Assembly (NCBI RefSeq): GCF_014193515.1
Contig: NZ_BLXX01000002.1
Span: 434,001-498,000 of the forward strand
Length of the DNA: 64,000 nucleotides
Source of the DNA: Geomonas silvestris
Lineage (GTDB): Bacteria; Desulfobacterota; Desulfuromonadia; Geobacterales; Geobacteraceae
Direction: 5' to 3'
Shown here: positions 51,324-59,328 of the stretch, one piece after another
How the letters are laid out: each line of letters starts with the position of its first letter
Position numbering within the stretch: the stretch's first letter is position 1
Made by a program: the position numbers and the translations under genes
Notes under the pieces: model-generated
What the model was told of the DNA's origin: nothing
Seen by the model: only the letters and a program-made list of their open reading frames with translations
Databases searched by the model: none

Positions 51324-52166
51324 ATGGCTGAAGAACGTTCCATAGTCGATCACATAAAGGGCCAGCTCGCCGGCGGGACCACCAGCGTACCGGTGTTCCA
51401 CGCGGTGGCGCTCAAGCTCCAGCAGGTGCTCTCCCGCCCCGACTTCCGCCTCGAAGAGGTGAACCGGCTGATCAGTGCGGATCCCGGTCTGGTGAGCCAG
51501 GTGCTCAGGGTCGCCAACTCCTCGTACTACGCCGGGCTCAGCAAGGTAGGCACCATGCACGAGGCGATCGTGCGGCTCGGTTCCCGGGAAGTGGCCAGCA
51601 TCGCCATGCTGGCGACCCAGCAGGACCAGTACCGCTCCGAGGACCCACGCTTCAACGCGATGATGCAGGTCCTCTGGAAGCACGCCTTCTGCTGCGCGGT
51701 GGGGAGCAAGTGGCTCGCGCAGCGGACCGGCTACGACATGATGGTCCAGGAGGCGTTTCTGGCCGGGCTGTTACACGACATCGGCAACCTCTTCCTGTTG
51801 AAGGTGATGGAGCAGATCGGCAAGGCGCAAAAGCTGCCGGGGGGGCAGAACCAGGCCATCATCAGCGAGGTGCTGGCCAGCATGCACGTCGAGCAGGGAT
51901 ACCAGCTGTTGCAGGCCTGGCACCTGCCGGAGGCCTACTGCGCCGTGGTCGCCGGGCACGAGGCGGAGCCGTGGGACCAGGGAAATCCCCTGCTGGCTTT
52001 GGTCCGCCTGGCGGACCAAAGCTGCAAGAAGCTGGGGATCGGGATGCACAAGGACCCGTCGCTGCACCTCTTCGGAAGCGCCGAGGCGCAGGCGCTGGGG
52101 TTAAAGGAGATCGCCCTGGCCGAGCTGGAGATCGTTTTGGAGGACGCCCTGAAAAATCCGATGTAG
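51324..52166 (+). CDS. HDOD domain signalling protein
   Basis: 280 aa. HDOD domain at about 18-215: LISADPGLVSQVLRVANSSYYAG, ASIAMLATQQ, LLHDIGNLFLLKVMEQ, and AGHEAEPW. Such proteins lack phosphodiesterase activity and act as signalling scaffolds. It follows the GspE-like ATPase by 36 bp, so the two probably work together. The tail is of no known family. Confidence 0.85.
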   Translation: MAEERSIVDHIKGQLAGGTTSVPVFHAVALKLQQVLSRPDFRLEEVNRLISADPGLVSQVLRVANSSYYAGLSKVGTMHEAIVRLGSREVASIAMLATQQDQYRSEDPRFNAMMQVLWKHAFCCAVGSKWLAQRTGYDMMVQEAFLAGLLHDIGNLFLLKVMEQIGKAQKLPGGQNQAIISEVLASMHVEQGYQLLQAWHLPEAYCAVVAGHEAEPWDQGNPLLALVRLADQSCKKLGIGMHKDPSLHLFGSAEAQALGLKEIALAELEIVLEDALKNPM

Positions 52167-52279
52167 CGCCGGGCTCCTGCGCCTTGGTAGGCGGAACGCC
52201 CTGTCACGGTGGCCGCGTCCGCGGCGTCCTGGGTGGCAGCCGGTCAAAGAAGCACCCAGGGGATCGCCACTCTGCGGGA

Positions 52280-52750
52280 TCACTTCCAGCTCCGGTACGG
52301 GGAGCTGACCAGGCTGGCGTTCGAGTAGCGCCGGTCGTCGCTCACTTCGGGACCCGCCCAACCGGGAAGCTCCACCTCCTGGTCCTCGGATTCAAGCTCG
52401 ACCTCCGCCAAAACGAGCCCCTCGTTGTCTCCGGAAAAGACATCGATCTCCCAGGTGAGCCCGGCGTGAGCCACCTCGTAGCGCACCTTTTCGATCAGCG
52501 GGTGCAGGCAGAGGTCGGCGAGCAGTTCCTCGGCATCCGCAACCGGGATGGGGTACTCGAATTCCGGGGCCGAAATGCCGATCCGCTCCCCCTTGATGGT
52601 GAGCACCGCCTGGGGCCCCTTCACCCTGACCCGGACCACGCGGCCGCGCTCGGTGCTCAAGTACCCCTGACGGTACGCGGTTCCCTGGTTCGCCGCGCCG
52701 CGCCACGAATCGTCCTTCACCAGGAACTTCCGTTCGATCTCCTGTGCCAT
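52280..52750 (-). CDS. CYTH domain protein (triphosphate tunnel metalloenzyme family)
   Basis: 156 aa. Begins with the hallmark EIERKFLV, then charged tunnel strands: YRQGYLS, VVRVRVKG, AVLTIKGE, EFEYPIP, KVRYEV, WEIDVFSGDNEGLVLAEVELE. Short bacterial members hydrolyse inorganic triphosphate; adenylate-cyclase or thiamine-triphosphatase activity also occurs in the family. GGGAGG sits seven bases before the ATG. It stands alone. Confidence 0.88.
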   Translation of the reverse strand: MAQEIERKFLVKDDSWRGAANQGTAYRQGYLSTERGRVVRVRVKGPQAVLTIKGERIGISAPEFEYPIPVADAEELLADLCLHPLIEKVRYEVAHAGLTWEIDVFSGDNEGLVLAEVELESEDQEVELPGWAGPEVSDDRRYSNASLVSSPYRSWK

Positions 52751-52850
52751 CCGGCACCTCCCTTTCTTGAGCTGGTAATCGGCTAACTAGCTGTGATAAG
52801 ATGTAAAAGTAACAAGTGGCGTCAAATAGGACCTGCTTTATCTTTTTTGC

Positions 52851-52879
52851 TTGACGAGCAGCACCGGAAAAGGTAAAGT
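52851..52879 (+). promoter_or_regulatory. Sigma-70 promoter of the leader transcript
   Basis: TTGACG (52851-52856), a 17-bp spacer and TAAAGT (52874-52879). Predicted start of transcription near 52886, 31 bases before the leader ORF. Confidence 0.7.
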
Positions 52880-52916
52880 CCATCCAACGCCACCTTTACG
52901 AAAGGAGATTACGCCG

Positions 52917-52979
52917 ATGTGGACCGCTAGATTCCGTATTCGTCCTGTTTCGCACTGCAAGGAAGGTTGCAGTATGTAG
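52917..52979 (+). CDS. 20-residue leader-peptide candidate with CxxxC
   Basis: A 20-codon frame beginning MWTARFRIRP and ending HCKEGCSM. AAAGGAG at 52901-52907 lies nine bases before ATG, better than most genes in the window. The stop codon abuts the first base of a 9-bp hairpin, and an intrinsic terminator follows 40 bp later. The layout resembles an attenuation leader. The two cysteines and the basic N-terminal half are the only features; no family recognised. It could also be a small Cys peptide expressed by its own short transcript. Confidence 0.55.
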   Translation: MWTARFRIRPVSHCKEGCSM

Positions 52980-53001
52980 CCCGTCAAATCAATTGACGGG
53001 C
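52979..53001 (+). promoter_or_regulatory. Hairpin at the end of the leader ORF (possible pause or anti-terminator arm)
   Basis: GCCCGTCAA (52979-52987) pairs with TTGACGGGC (52993-53001). The 3' arm ACGGGC could instead pair with the 5' arm of the following terminator (AGCCCCCGT), so the two structures may be mutually exclusive. Confidence 0.5.
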
Positions 53002-53017
53002 GGCGCAAGTTAACCCG

Positions 53018-53045
53018 AAGCCCCCGTACCACACGGGGGCTTTTT
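53018..53045 (+). terminator. Intrinsic terminator between leader ORF and SDR gene
   Basis: AAGCCCCCGT (53018-53027), an ACCAC loop and ACGGGGGCTT (53033-53042), then Ts. It lies 73 bp before the SDR start, so transcription from the leader promoter must pass it. Confidence 0.85.
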
Positions 53046-53117
53046 GCGTTTGGGCGGCAGAGCAGGAGGCAGCGCCCCGGCCTTCGAGCCGGCGCTGCCA
53101 TCATCGAGGAGGAGCAC

Positions 53118-53870
53118 ATGAAGATAGCACTCATCACCGGCGGCAGCCGCGGCCTTGGCCGCAACATCGCGCTGCACCTGGCCCAAAAGGGTATCGACGT
53201 CATCCTCACCTACCACAGCAGGGAAGCAGAGGCGCAGAACGCGGTGCGGCAGATCGGGGAGCTGGGGCGCAAGGCGGTGGCCCTGCAGCTCGACGTGGCA
53301 AAGCATAAGAGCTACCCGGAGTTCGCCGGGCAGGTCAAAAAGGTCCTGGTCGAGAGCTGGCAGCGGGATGACTTCGACTACCTGGTGAACAACGCCGGTT
53401 TCGGCGTCTGGGCCCCTTTCATGGAGACCACCGAGGAGCAGTTCGACCAGCTGGTCGACGTGCACCTGAAGGCGGCATTTTTCCTCTCCCAGAAACTGCT
53501 CCCCATCATGAAAAACGGGGGGAGCATCGTGAACATCTCCTCGGGGCTCGCCCGCTTCTCGCTCCCCGGCTACTCGGCCTACGGCTCCCTGAAGGCCGCC
53601 ATGGACGCCCTGAGCCGCTACCTGGCAGTGGAACTCGGCGGGCGGCAGATCAGGGTGAATTCCCTCGCCCCCGGCGCCATCGAGACGGACTTCGGCGGCG
53701 GCGTGGTGCGCGACAACCCGGAAGTGAACGCCGGGATCGCGGCGCAGACCGCCCTTGGGAGGGTCGGGCTGCCCGACGACATCGGCGGGGCCGTGGCGGC
53801 GCTGCTCTCCGAGGACAGCAGGTGGATCAACGGCCAGCGCATCGAGGCCTCCGGGGGGATCCACCTCTAG
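53118..53870 (+). CDS. Short-chain dehydrogenase/reductase (classical SDR, FabG-like)
   Basis: 250 aa. Cofactor motif TGGSRGLG (8-15), NNAG, catalytic Ser in NISSG, YGSLK (YxxxK), and NSLAPGAIETDF. Substrate unknown; family members reduce keto groups with NAD(P)H. GAGGAGGAG precedes the ATG. The upstream leader with terminator suggests it is regulated by attenuation or readthrough. Confidence 0.85.
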   Translation: MKIALITGGSRGLGRNIALHLAQKGIDVILTYHSREAEAQNAVRQIGELGRKAVALQLDVAKHKSYPEFAGQVKKVLVESWQRDDFDYLVNNAGFGVWAPFMETTEEQFDQLVDVHLKAAFFLSQKLLPIMKNGGSIVNISSGLARFSLPGYSAYGSLKAAMDALSRYLAVELGGRQIRVNSLAPGAIETDFGGGVVRDNPEVNAGIAAQTALGRVGLPDDIGGAVAALLSEDSRWINGQRIEASGGIHL

Positions 53871-53908
53871 CGCGCGGCCTCGAGGTGCCGGACCGCTTGC
53901 CTAAAAGC

Positions 53909-53956
53909 TCAGCCTTCCCCTCCACCCGGGTTCCAACAGGTGGACGGGAAGGCTGA
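53909..53956. terminator. Long hairpin between convergent SDR and M28 peptidase genes
   Basis: Arms 53909-53926 and 53939-53956 pair over 18 positions with one mismatch. Short T-runs follow on each strand (TTT plus, TTTT minus), so it likely ends both transcripts. Confidence 0.7.
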
Positions 53957-53991
53957 ACTGTTTCTCCCTTTCCGTTTTTTTCCGGCGGGTG

Positions 53992-54897
53992 CTAGGGCTT
54001 AAGCCGGGCCAGGTCCAGCACCGCGGCCGTCGCGGCGCGGCAGACCCGTGCGGCGAAGTCGAGGTTCAGGGTGGCGAGCGTGTCGCTCGGCTCGTGGTAG
54101 TGCGGGCTGCGGAAGTTGGTGGTGTCGGTCAGCATGAGCGCCGGGTAGCCGTGGTCCCAGAACGGGGCATGGTCCGAGCGCCGGGTATCCCGGAACATCT
54201 CGCCGTTTCCCGGCACCACCAGATGCAGGCAGGGAAGCTCGATTCCCGGGGCTTGGGCTGCGGCCAGGTAGACCCCCGAGAGTTCGCGCGAGCGCTCGTT
54301 GGCGACCACCGCGATGAAATCGCCCACTTCGGGGACCTTGGCCGGCAGGCCGGGGGGCGCCTGCTGCACCAGGTCGGGACCGGCGAAGCCGATCGATTCC
54401 AAAACCAGCACCCCCTCGATCTGCCACCCTTCGCGCGCCGCCAGTTCGGCCAGGGCCTTGCTCCCCAAGAGACCGGTGCCGTGGTCGCCGGTGGTCTGGT
54501 TCTCCTCGAGGCAGACCGCGATGAACTGCAGCGTCCGCTCGAAGGAGAGCCCGGCCAGGCGGCGGGCCATCTCGAGCAGCCCGGCCGTGCCGGAGGCGTT
54601 GTCGTCGGCTCCCGGCGAGTTCGCCACGGTGTCGTAGTGCGCCACCACCAGGACCCGCTCCTCGGGGCGGCCGGTCCCCGGCAGGGTCGCCACGATGTTG
54701 CGGAACATCCGGTCGTGGGCCGGGAAGAGCTGCTCCTTTACCTGGTACCCCAGGACAGCCAGCTCGCGGGCGGCGAAGTCTGCCGCCTGTTCCAGGGCCT
54801 CCGGCGCCGCCAGCGGGTGCCGCACCCCTTCCAACGCCTCGATGTGCTTCCCTATCCGCTCGCCCCACCCCGCGGGCGCGAGAATTTCCTGCCTCAT
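53992..54897 (-). CDS. M28-family zinc aminopeptidase
   Basis: 301 aa. Metal and catalytic residues in VVAHYDTVANSPGADDNASG, EENQTTG, RRSDHAPFWDHGYPALMLTD and PHYHEPSDT. No signal peptide, so cytoplasmic, unlike many secreted M28 enzymes. GAGGAGGGAG precedes the ATG. It is the last gene of the hemH-MoxR run, 40 bp after the 650-aa protein. Confidence 0.88.
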   Translation of the reverse strand: MRQEILAPAGWGERIGKHIEALEGVRHPLAAPEALEQAADFAARELAVLGYQVKEQLFPAHDRMFRNIVATLPGTGRPEERVLVVAHYDTVANSPGADDNASGTAGLLEMARRLAGLSFERTLQFIAVCLEENQTTGDHGTGLLGSKALAELAAREGWQIEGVLVLESIGFAGPDLVQQAPPGLPAKVPEVGDFIAVVANERSRELSGVYLAAAQAPGIELPCLHLVVPGNGEMFRDTRRSDHAPFWDHGYPALMLTDTTNFRSPHYHEPSDTLATLNLDFAARVCRAATAAVLDLARLKP

Positions 54898-54937
54898 GTA
54901 CTCCCTCCTCGAAACGGCCCGCAGCCGGGCCGGGAAA

Positions 54938-56890
54938 TTACCAGACGTAATCCTTGGCGAGCTCCCGCTTGTCCTTGCCGAACAGCACGTGGAACACCCT
55001 GAGTTTCTTGAGCGTCACCGGAGAGAGGCTCCCCAGCGGCAGGTAGATGACCCGCTTGCCGATCCGGCCGGCGTACTGCTTCAGGTAGCTCCTGGGGGGG
55101 CGTGCCGCCACGTAGACCACGTCCTTTTCCAGCGCGTAGTCGAGCGCCGCCAAAAGGAGCACCTCCGCCTTGGTGAAGTCTCCGCGGTAGTCGGGATCGC
55201 TCCAGACGTCGTAGATGCGGCGCGGCGGGTAGCTCAAAAGGAAACCGCCGTACTCGCAGCGCGAGATGCCGGGGCCCACGATGTGGTCGGTGGGCGGGGT
55301 GGCGAAGAAGGCCATGTCGGACTCCTGCTCGTGCTCCCCAAGCCAGGTCATGCAGTAGGGGAAGCGCTCGGCGCCGGCGTCCTCGTCGAAGATCACCACC
55401 ACGCACCCCACACCGCCGCGCAGCCGCCGGTTCTCCCGGACGTAGATCTTCCCCTCGTGCAGGTTCCTGAGCGTCTCGCGCATGTCGATACCGTCCAGCA
55501 TCGAGGTGGAGAACGGCTCGCTGCGCCCCTGCTCCTCGCTCAGCTGCAGGACCCCCAGGCGCTTCAGGTTGCGCCCGTACTCCTCGATGGCCAGATCTTC
55601 GGGGGGGTAGGAGCAGATCGAGGGGTCGTCGAACCCTTCGAGCCACTCGCCGGGGGCGCGCTCCTTTTTCCGGTTCAGCATCTTTACCAGCGAGCGCCCC
55701 TTGCCGCGCTGCTGCTCCTTGGGGCGGAAGCGGATGCGCCGGGTGGCGGACCAGAGGTCGGCGGCGGATAGCCTTATGGTGGGGAGGTCGCTCGCCTCGC
55801 GCTGCCAGGGGTAGTGCGAGGCCAGACGGTAAAAGGCATAGGCGAAGTTGTCGTCCAGGCACCCCCGGGCGGCGGCGAGCATCTGGAACAGGTCCGGGAG
55901 GAGCCGGCGCGTCAAGAGCGCGTAGTTGCGGGCGAACCGGAAGAAGGCGCGCATCTGCCAGCGCTCTACCCGGTCGCCGGTCTCCTGGCTGTAGTGGCGG
56001 GCCGCCTCAAGAAAGAGCCGCAGCATGACCTTCTGGCGGTCCGGCAGCTCCCCTTCCGGGCCCAGACGGCGCGCGCTGCGCTGCACGGATTCGGCAAGCA
56101 CCACCTCTTCGCGGATCTCGCGCTTCCCTCCGTTTATGAGTTCGAAGGCGTGGAAGCTCTTGCGCAGCGAGGCGCCCCCTTGGGCTGGCTCCGGCGGCAG
56201 CGGGGCGCGCCGGGTCTCGTAGAGGGCGCTTAAGAAGGGGTACTCGGCGAGAACCTCCTGGCAGCACTCGGGGTGCAGGTTGGCGATCTCCACCCCCTCG
56301 CGCCGGGCTCGCACCAAGGGCTGGGCCAGGGGCTTCCCGTAGAGCTCGCGGATCCGCTCCAGGTGGGCCATGCCGCAGAGGAAGAGGATTCGGGAGTGCT
56401 CGCGGGAGAGCTGCTGGAGCCGGAAGGCCATCGCCTGTTCGCGGCGCAGGTCCTCCTCCGCCGGGAGGATCTCCCGGTAGCGTGCGGCGACCTCGCGGTA
56501 AAAGGGGGCGAGCCCGATGCGCTGCACGGCGTAGGAATCGGGGAGCGGTTCGTCGTGGGCGGGGTAGGCGTCCAGGTCGGCGTCGACCAGAAAGAGGGGG
56601 ATCTCCTGCTCCAGGGCGAGGCGGCCCCCCTCCACCAGCGGGTCGGCCGGCTCGATGATCAGGTAGACGCTCTGTTCCTGGGCCGGGTAGGAGAGTACCG
56701 AGAGTTCGGGGAGGCGCCGCACCGCGCGCCGGAAGGGGGATTCCAGGGTGCTGGGAAGCTCCAGCGCGATGCAGTCGGGGTGAAGCGCCTGGACCGCCTC
56801 GCGCACCAGGTGGGCGAACTCCATGCGGTAGTGCAGGACGGGGAGGGCGTGGACCGGCCCGAAGGTTTCCAGGTGCAAGAGCTCGGACAT
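54938..56890 (-). CDS. 650-aa protein with TraB-like N-terminal region, function unknown
   Basis: Soluble, no membrane span. Residues 1-225 suggest a TraB/PrgY/ChaN-like fold: HYRMEF, CIALELPST (E44), IPLFLVDADLD, and CGMAHLERI with the GxxH-type H176. These residues could form a metal site. The rest (about 240-650) is Arg/Glu-rich then has a beta-rich C-terminal module with FDEDAGAERFPYC and EYGGFLLSYPPRRIYDVWSDPDY. I do not recognise the C-terminal family. It starts 13 bp after the MoxR ATPase, so it is the likely partner or substrate of that ATPase. Similar MoxR-linked large proteins exist in other bacteria, mostly uncharacterised. Confidence 0.6.
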   Translation of the reverse strand: MSELLHLETFGPVHALPVLHYRMEFAHLVREAVQALHPDCIALELPSTLESPFRRAVRRLPELSVLSYPAQEQSVYLIIEPADPLVEGGRLALEQEIPLFLVDADLDAYPAHDEPLPDSYAVQRIGLAPFYREVAARYREILPAEEDLRREQAMAFRLQQLSREHSRILFLCGMAHLERIRELYGKPLAQPLVRARREGVEIANLHPECCQEVLAEYPFLSALYETRRAPLPPEPAQGGASLRKSFHAFELINGGKREIREEVVLAESVQRSARRLGPEGELPDRQKVMLRLFLEAARHYSQETGDRVERWQMRAFFRFARNYALLTRRLLPDLFQMLAAARGCLDDNFAYAFYRLASHYPWQREASDLPTIRLSAADLWSATRRIRFRPKEQQRGKGRSLVKMLNRKKERAPGEWLEGFDDPSICSYPPEDLAIEEYGRNLKRLGVLQLSEEQGRSEPFSTSMLDGIDMRETLRNLHEGKIYVRENRRLRGGVGCVVVIFDEDAGAERFPYCMTWLGEHEQESDMAFFATPPTDHIVGPGISRCEYGGFLLSYPPRRIYDVWSDPDYRGDFTKAEVLLLAALDYALEKDVVYVAARPPRSYLKQYAGRIGKRVIYLPLGSLSPVTLKKLRVFHVLFGKDKRELAKDYVW

Positions 56891-56903
56891 GGAGCGCTCC
56901 GGG

Positions 56904-57722
56904 TTACTTGAGATAGCGGAGCGCCTCGTCGCCCAGGATGCGGGAGACCGCCAGCGGCAGGAGCTCGCGCGGGTCCTTGAGGGTCGCGGTCATCATCTTC
57001 AGGGCGTAGCGGGCGATGTTGATCCCGTCGCGCACCGAGTAGGGCTCGTCGGCGGCGTGTCCGCGCTGCAGGAAATCCACCACGTAGGAGAGGATGGCGT
57101 TGCTCGCGAAGGGGAGGTTCTCCTTCAGGATGGCGAGTTCCTCGTCGGCCTGCGGGAAGTCGATGTAGAGCTGGGGCTGCAGGCGGGAGTGGATGTACTC
57201 GGGGACCTCGAAGGTGGAGGAGTCCTCGTTCATGGTGACCACGATGCGGAAGTCCGGGTGGGCCTTCACCCGCAACCCGGTGATGATCGACTCCACGTAG
57301 CGCCGGTCGTCCAAAAGGGGGGCAAGCGAGGCCCAGGCCTTCTCGCTCATCCGGTTCCCCTCGTCGAGGATCAGGACGCCCCCCTGGAGCATGGCGGATA
57401 CCAGCGAGGAGGCGGCGTACTGAATGGCGCCGGTTGGGCCGATGACCGGGGTGATGATCAGGTCCTCGGGGCGGGTGTCCATGGTGGCCTGGAAGAGGTA
57501 GACCGGGCGGCCGAGCCTTTTCGCCGCGGCGTAGCCCAGGGTGGTCTTGCCGACCCCCGGCTTGCCGATCAGGCGCGGGTTGAAGGGGAGGTCGCGCTCG
57601 TCGATCACCATCCAGGCCGCCAGAAGCTGCCGGAGGATCTCCTCGTCGCCCACCCAGTTCAGCGGCAACTCGATGGGGTTCGCCAGGGTGAGCGCGATGC
57701 CGTCTAAGGTGATGGTCTGCAT
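56904..57722 (-). CDS. MoxR-type AAA+ ATPase
   Basis: 272 aa. Walker A LIGKPGVGKTTLGYA (53-60), Walker B GGVLILDEGNRMSEKAW (D120/E121), sensor 1 RIVVTMNED. Compact AAA_5-type ATPase as in MoxR/CbbQ proteins that remodel a partner and often aid metal-centre insertion. Usual VWA-domain partner is absent; the 650-aa protein takes that position. GGAGAAC precedes the ATG. Confidence 0.88.
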   Translation of the reverse strand: MQTITLDGIALTLANPIELPLNWVGDEEILRQLLAAWMVIDERDLPFNPRLIGKPGVGKTTLGYAAAKRLGRPVYLFQATMDTRPEDLIITPVIGPTGAIQYAASSLVSAMLQGGVLILDEGNRMSEKAWASLAPLLDDRRYVESIITGLRVKAHPDFRIVVTMNEDSSTFEVPEYIHSRLQPQLYIDFPQADEELAILKENLPFASNAILSYVVDFLQRGHAADEPYSVRDGINIARYALKMMTATLKDPRELLPLAVSRILGDEALRYLK

Positions 57723-57775
57723 TATGTTCTCCAGCGTCCACTCCCCCGCCTGGGGGGGAGGGAGGGCCGATCGCT

Positions 57776-57955
57776 TTAGGTATTGAACTCGTGGTTGTAC
57801 ATCATGGAGAGCCGGGCGCGGTTCTCCAGGCAGCTCTCACAGAGCTCGCCGGCGTCCTTCCAGAGCTCCCCGGCGAGCCACTCCCCCGCTTCGCCGTAGA
57901 GGGAGCGCGGCGCGTTCTCGTCGAACTCCGCCTTGCAGATGCTGCAGGTTTTCAT
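57776..57955 (-). CDS. Small zinc-ribbon protein
   Basis: 59 aa. Two CxxC knuckles, CSIC (residues 4-7) and CESC near position 40, spaced by about 32 residues, suggest one zinc site. Its ATG overlaps the hemH stop (ATGA), so it is translationally coupled to hemH. It lies between hemH and the MoxR ATPase. Function unknown. Confidence 0.75.
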   Translation of the reverse strand: MKTCSICKAEFDENAPRSLYGEAGEWLAGELWKDAGELCESCLENRARLSMMYNHEFNT

Positions 57956-58911
57956 GGCGTCACGACGCGGCGCACCAGGTCGGCCAGGCACTCGAGGAAC
58001 AGGGGGGAGGAGTTGAGCGACGGCGAGCGGACGAAGCGCTCGATCCCGAGGCTTTTGGCCTCCTCGGCGTACTGGATGTCGATCTCGTGCAGGGTCTCGA
58101 TGTGGTCAGAAACGAAGGAGAGCGGCACCATGAGGATCTCTTTTCTCCCCTCTCCGGCCAGGCGCTTGAGCGTCGCCTCAGTGGAGGGCTCCAGCCACTT
58201 CACCCGGCTCGCCTTGGACTGGAAGCAGAGGTGGTGCGGGCTCGCGTTCCCCAGCTGCTCCATGACCAGGCGCACCGTGGTCTGGATGTGCTCCAGGTAG
58301 GGGTCCCCCTCGTCGATGAAGGACTGCGGCAGGGAGTGCGCCGAGAAGAGGATCTGCACCTGGCTCGGATCGGGGAACTGGGCCAGCCCCTCGCGCACCT
58401 TCTCGGTAAGCGCCTTGATGTAGATGGGATGGTCGTAGAAGCGGTCGATGCAGGTCACCTGGAAGCGATTCCCCGCCTGGCTGAGCACCCGGCTCAGCTC
58501 GTTGAGGCTCGAACCGGTGGTGGCCTTCGAGTAGTGCGGGTAGAGCGAGAGCACGATGATCCGCTGGATCCCCGCCTTCTTGATGGCCGCCAGCGCCTCC
58601 AGGGTGGAGGGGCGCGAGTAGCGCATCGCCACGAAGTAGCGGTAGTCGTCCCCCAGAAGTGCCTGGAGCCCCTGCCCCTGGGCGTCGGTCAGCTCGCGGA
58701 TCGGGGACTTGCCGCCGATCTCCCGGTAGTGCTGCGCCACCTTGGGCGCGCGTTTTTTCACGATGCGCCGCGCTATGAAGGGTTGCAGCAGGGAGGGCCC
58801 GATTTTAATGATGTCGCGGTCGGTGAACAGGTTCATAAGAAACGGTTCCACGGCGGCGATGGAGTCGGGGCCACCCATCTGCAGCAAAAGGAGTGCGGTC
58901 TTCTCGGCCAT
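57952..58911 (-). CDS. hemH: Ferrochelatase
   Basis: 319 aa. Inserts iron into the porphyrin ring at the end of heme synthesis. N-terminal [11 protein letters not shown], catalytic His in [12 protein letters not shown], and [17 protein letters not shown] with conserved Glu. GAGAGG precedes the ATG. First gene of the run hemH-zinc ribbon-MoxR-650 aa-M28. Confidence 0.95.
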   Translation of the reverse strand: MAEKTALLLLQMGGPDSIAAVEPFLMNLFTDRDIIKIGPSLLQPFIARRIVKKRAPKVAQHYREIGGKSPIRELTDAQGQGLQALLGDDYRYFVAMRYSRPSTLEALAAIKKAGIQRIIVLSLYPHYSKATTGSSLNELSRVLSQAGNRFQVTCIDRFYDHPIYIKALTEKVREGLAQFPDPSQVQILFSAHSLPQSFIDEGDPYLEHIQTTVRLVMEQLGNASPHHLCFQSKASRVKWLEPSTEATLKRLAGEGRKEILMVPLSFVSDHIETLHEIDIQYAEEAKSLGIERFVRSPSLNSSPLFLECLADLVRRVVTP

Positions 58912-58989
58912 GCGTACCTCTCTGGAAGTGGTCTGGTCCAGACTGTAGCAGAAAAATACTGTGAGGAGAACAGGTTATTGCGGTGACGC

Positions 58990-59110
58990 CGGAGGGGGAG
59001 CCCCGTCAGAGGCGCACCTGGGAAAGCTCGCCAAGCAGGGGGCCTGCTCGGAAACCAACTGGCCCTACACCATCGCGAACTTCACCAAAAAGCCCCCCAA
59101 GGGGTGCTAG
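58990..59110 (+). pseudogene. Remnant of a papain-like (C1 family) cysteine peptidase
   Basis: In one plus frame the text reads KLAKQGACSETNWPYTIANF, then TKKPPKGC and a stop at 59108. This closely resembles a segment found inside C1 papain-type peptidases of Geobacter relatives, around the CPET-WPY motif. No catalytic Cys, His or Asn region is present, and there is no start. I read it as a decayed fragment; family assignment is from memory of the motif. Confidence 0.5.
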
Positions 59111-59256
59111 CAAGGCATCCGCGCTATGTTCTAGGTTAGACGTTGGAAAATGGAAGGGACGGCAGATGGCTAAAGGGCGAGCACAATGCGGTTTTAGGTT
59201 CCAACCTTAACGTAGAACGTGGAACCTAGAACCGCAGGTATCCCGGAAGCGGGACG

Positions 59257-59302
59257 AAAAAAGCCCCCCCAGTCTCAGTAGCGAGACTGGGGGGGCTTTT
59301 TT
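59257..59302. terminator. 20-bp perfect bidirectional terminator
   Basis: AAAAAAGCCCCCCCAGTCTC pairs fully with its complement around a 6-nt loop, with A- and T-tracts. It ends the minus-strand small exported protein gene. Confidence 0.92.
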
Positions 59303-59328
59303 TGCGGTGCAGCCTACCGGCCGATAGG

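Larger units (their letters stand above)
52751..53117. other. Leader region of the SDR gene: promoter, 20-codon ORF, two hairpins, terminator
   Basis: This 367-bp stretch is not empty: see the promoter (52851-52879), leader peptide (52917-52979), hairpin (52979-53001) and terminator (53018-53045). A third hairpin (about 53069-53099, GGCAGCG with CGCTGCC) lies just before the ribosome site of the SDR gene. Confidence 0.7.
58912..59328. other. Intergenic stretch holding a papain-like gene remnant and a long terminator
   Basis: Apart from the remnant (58990-59110) and the terminator (59257-59302), it has a repetitive tract of GGTTCTAGG-like units at about 59128-59232, including an inverted GGTTCCA/TGGAACC. 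No intact gene. Confidence 0.55.
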
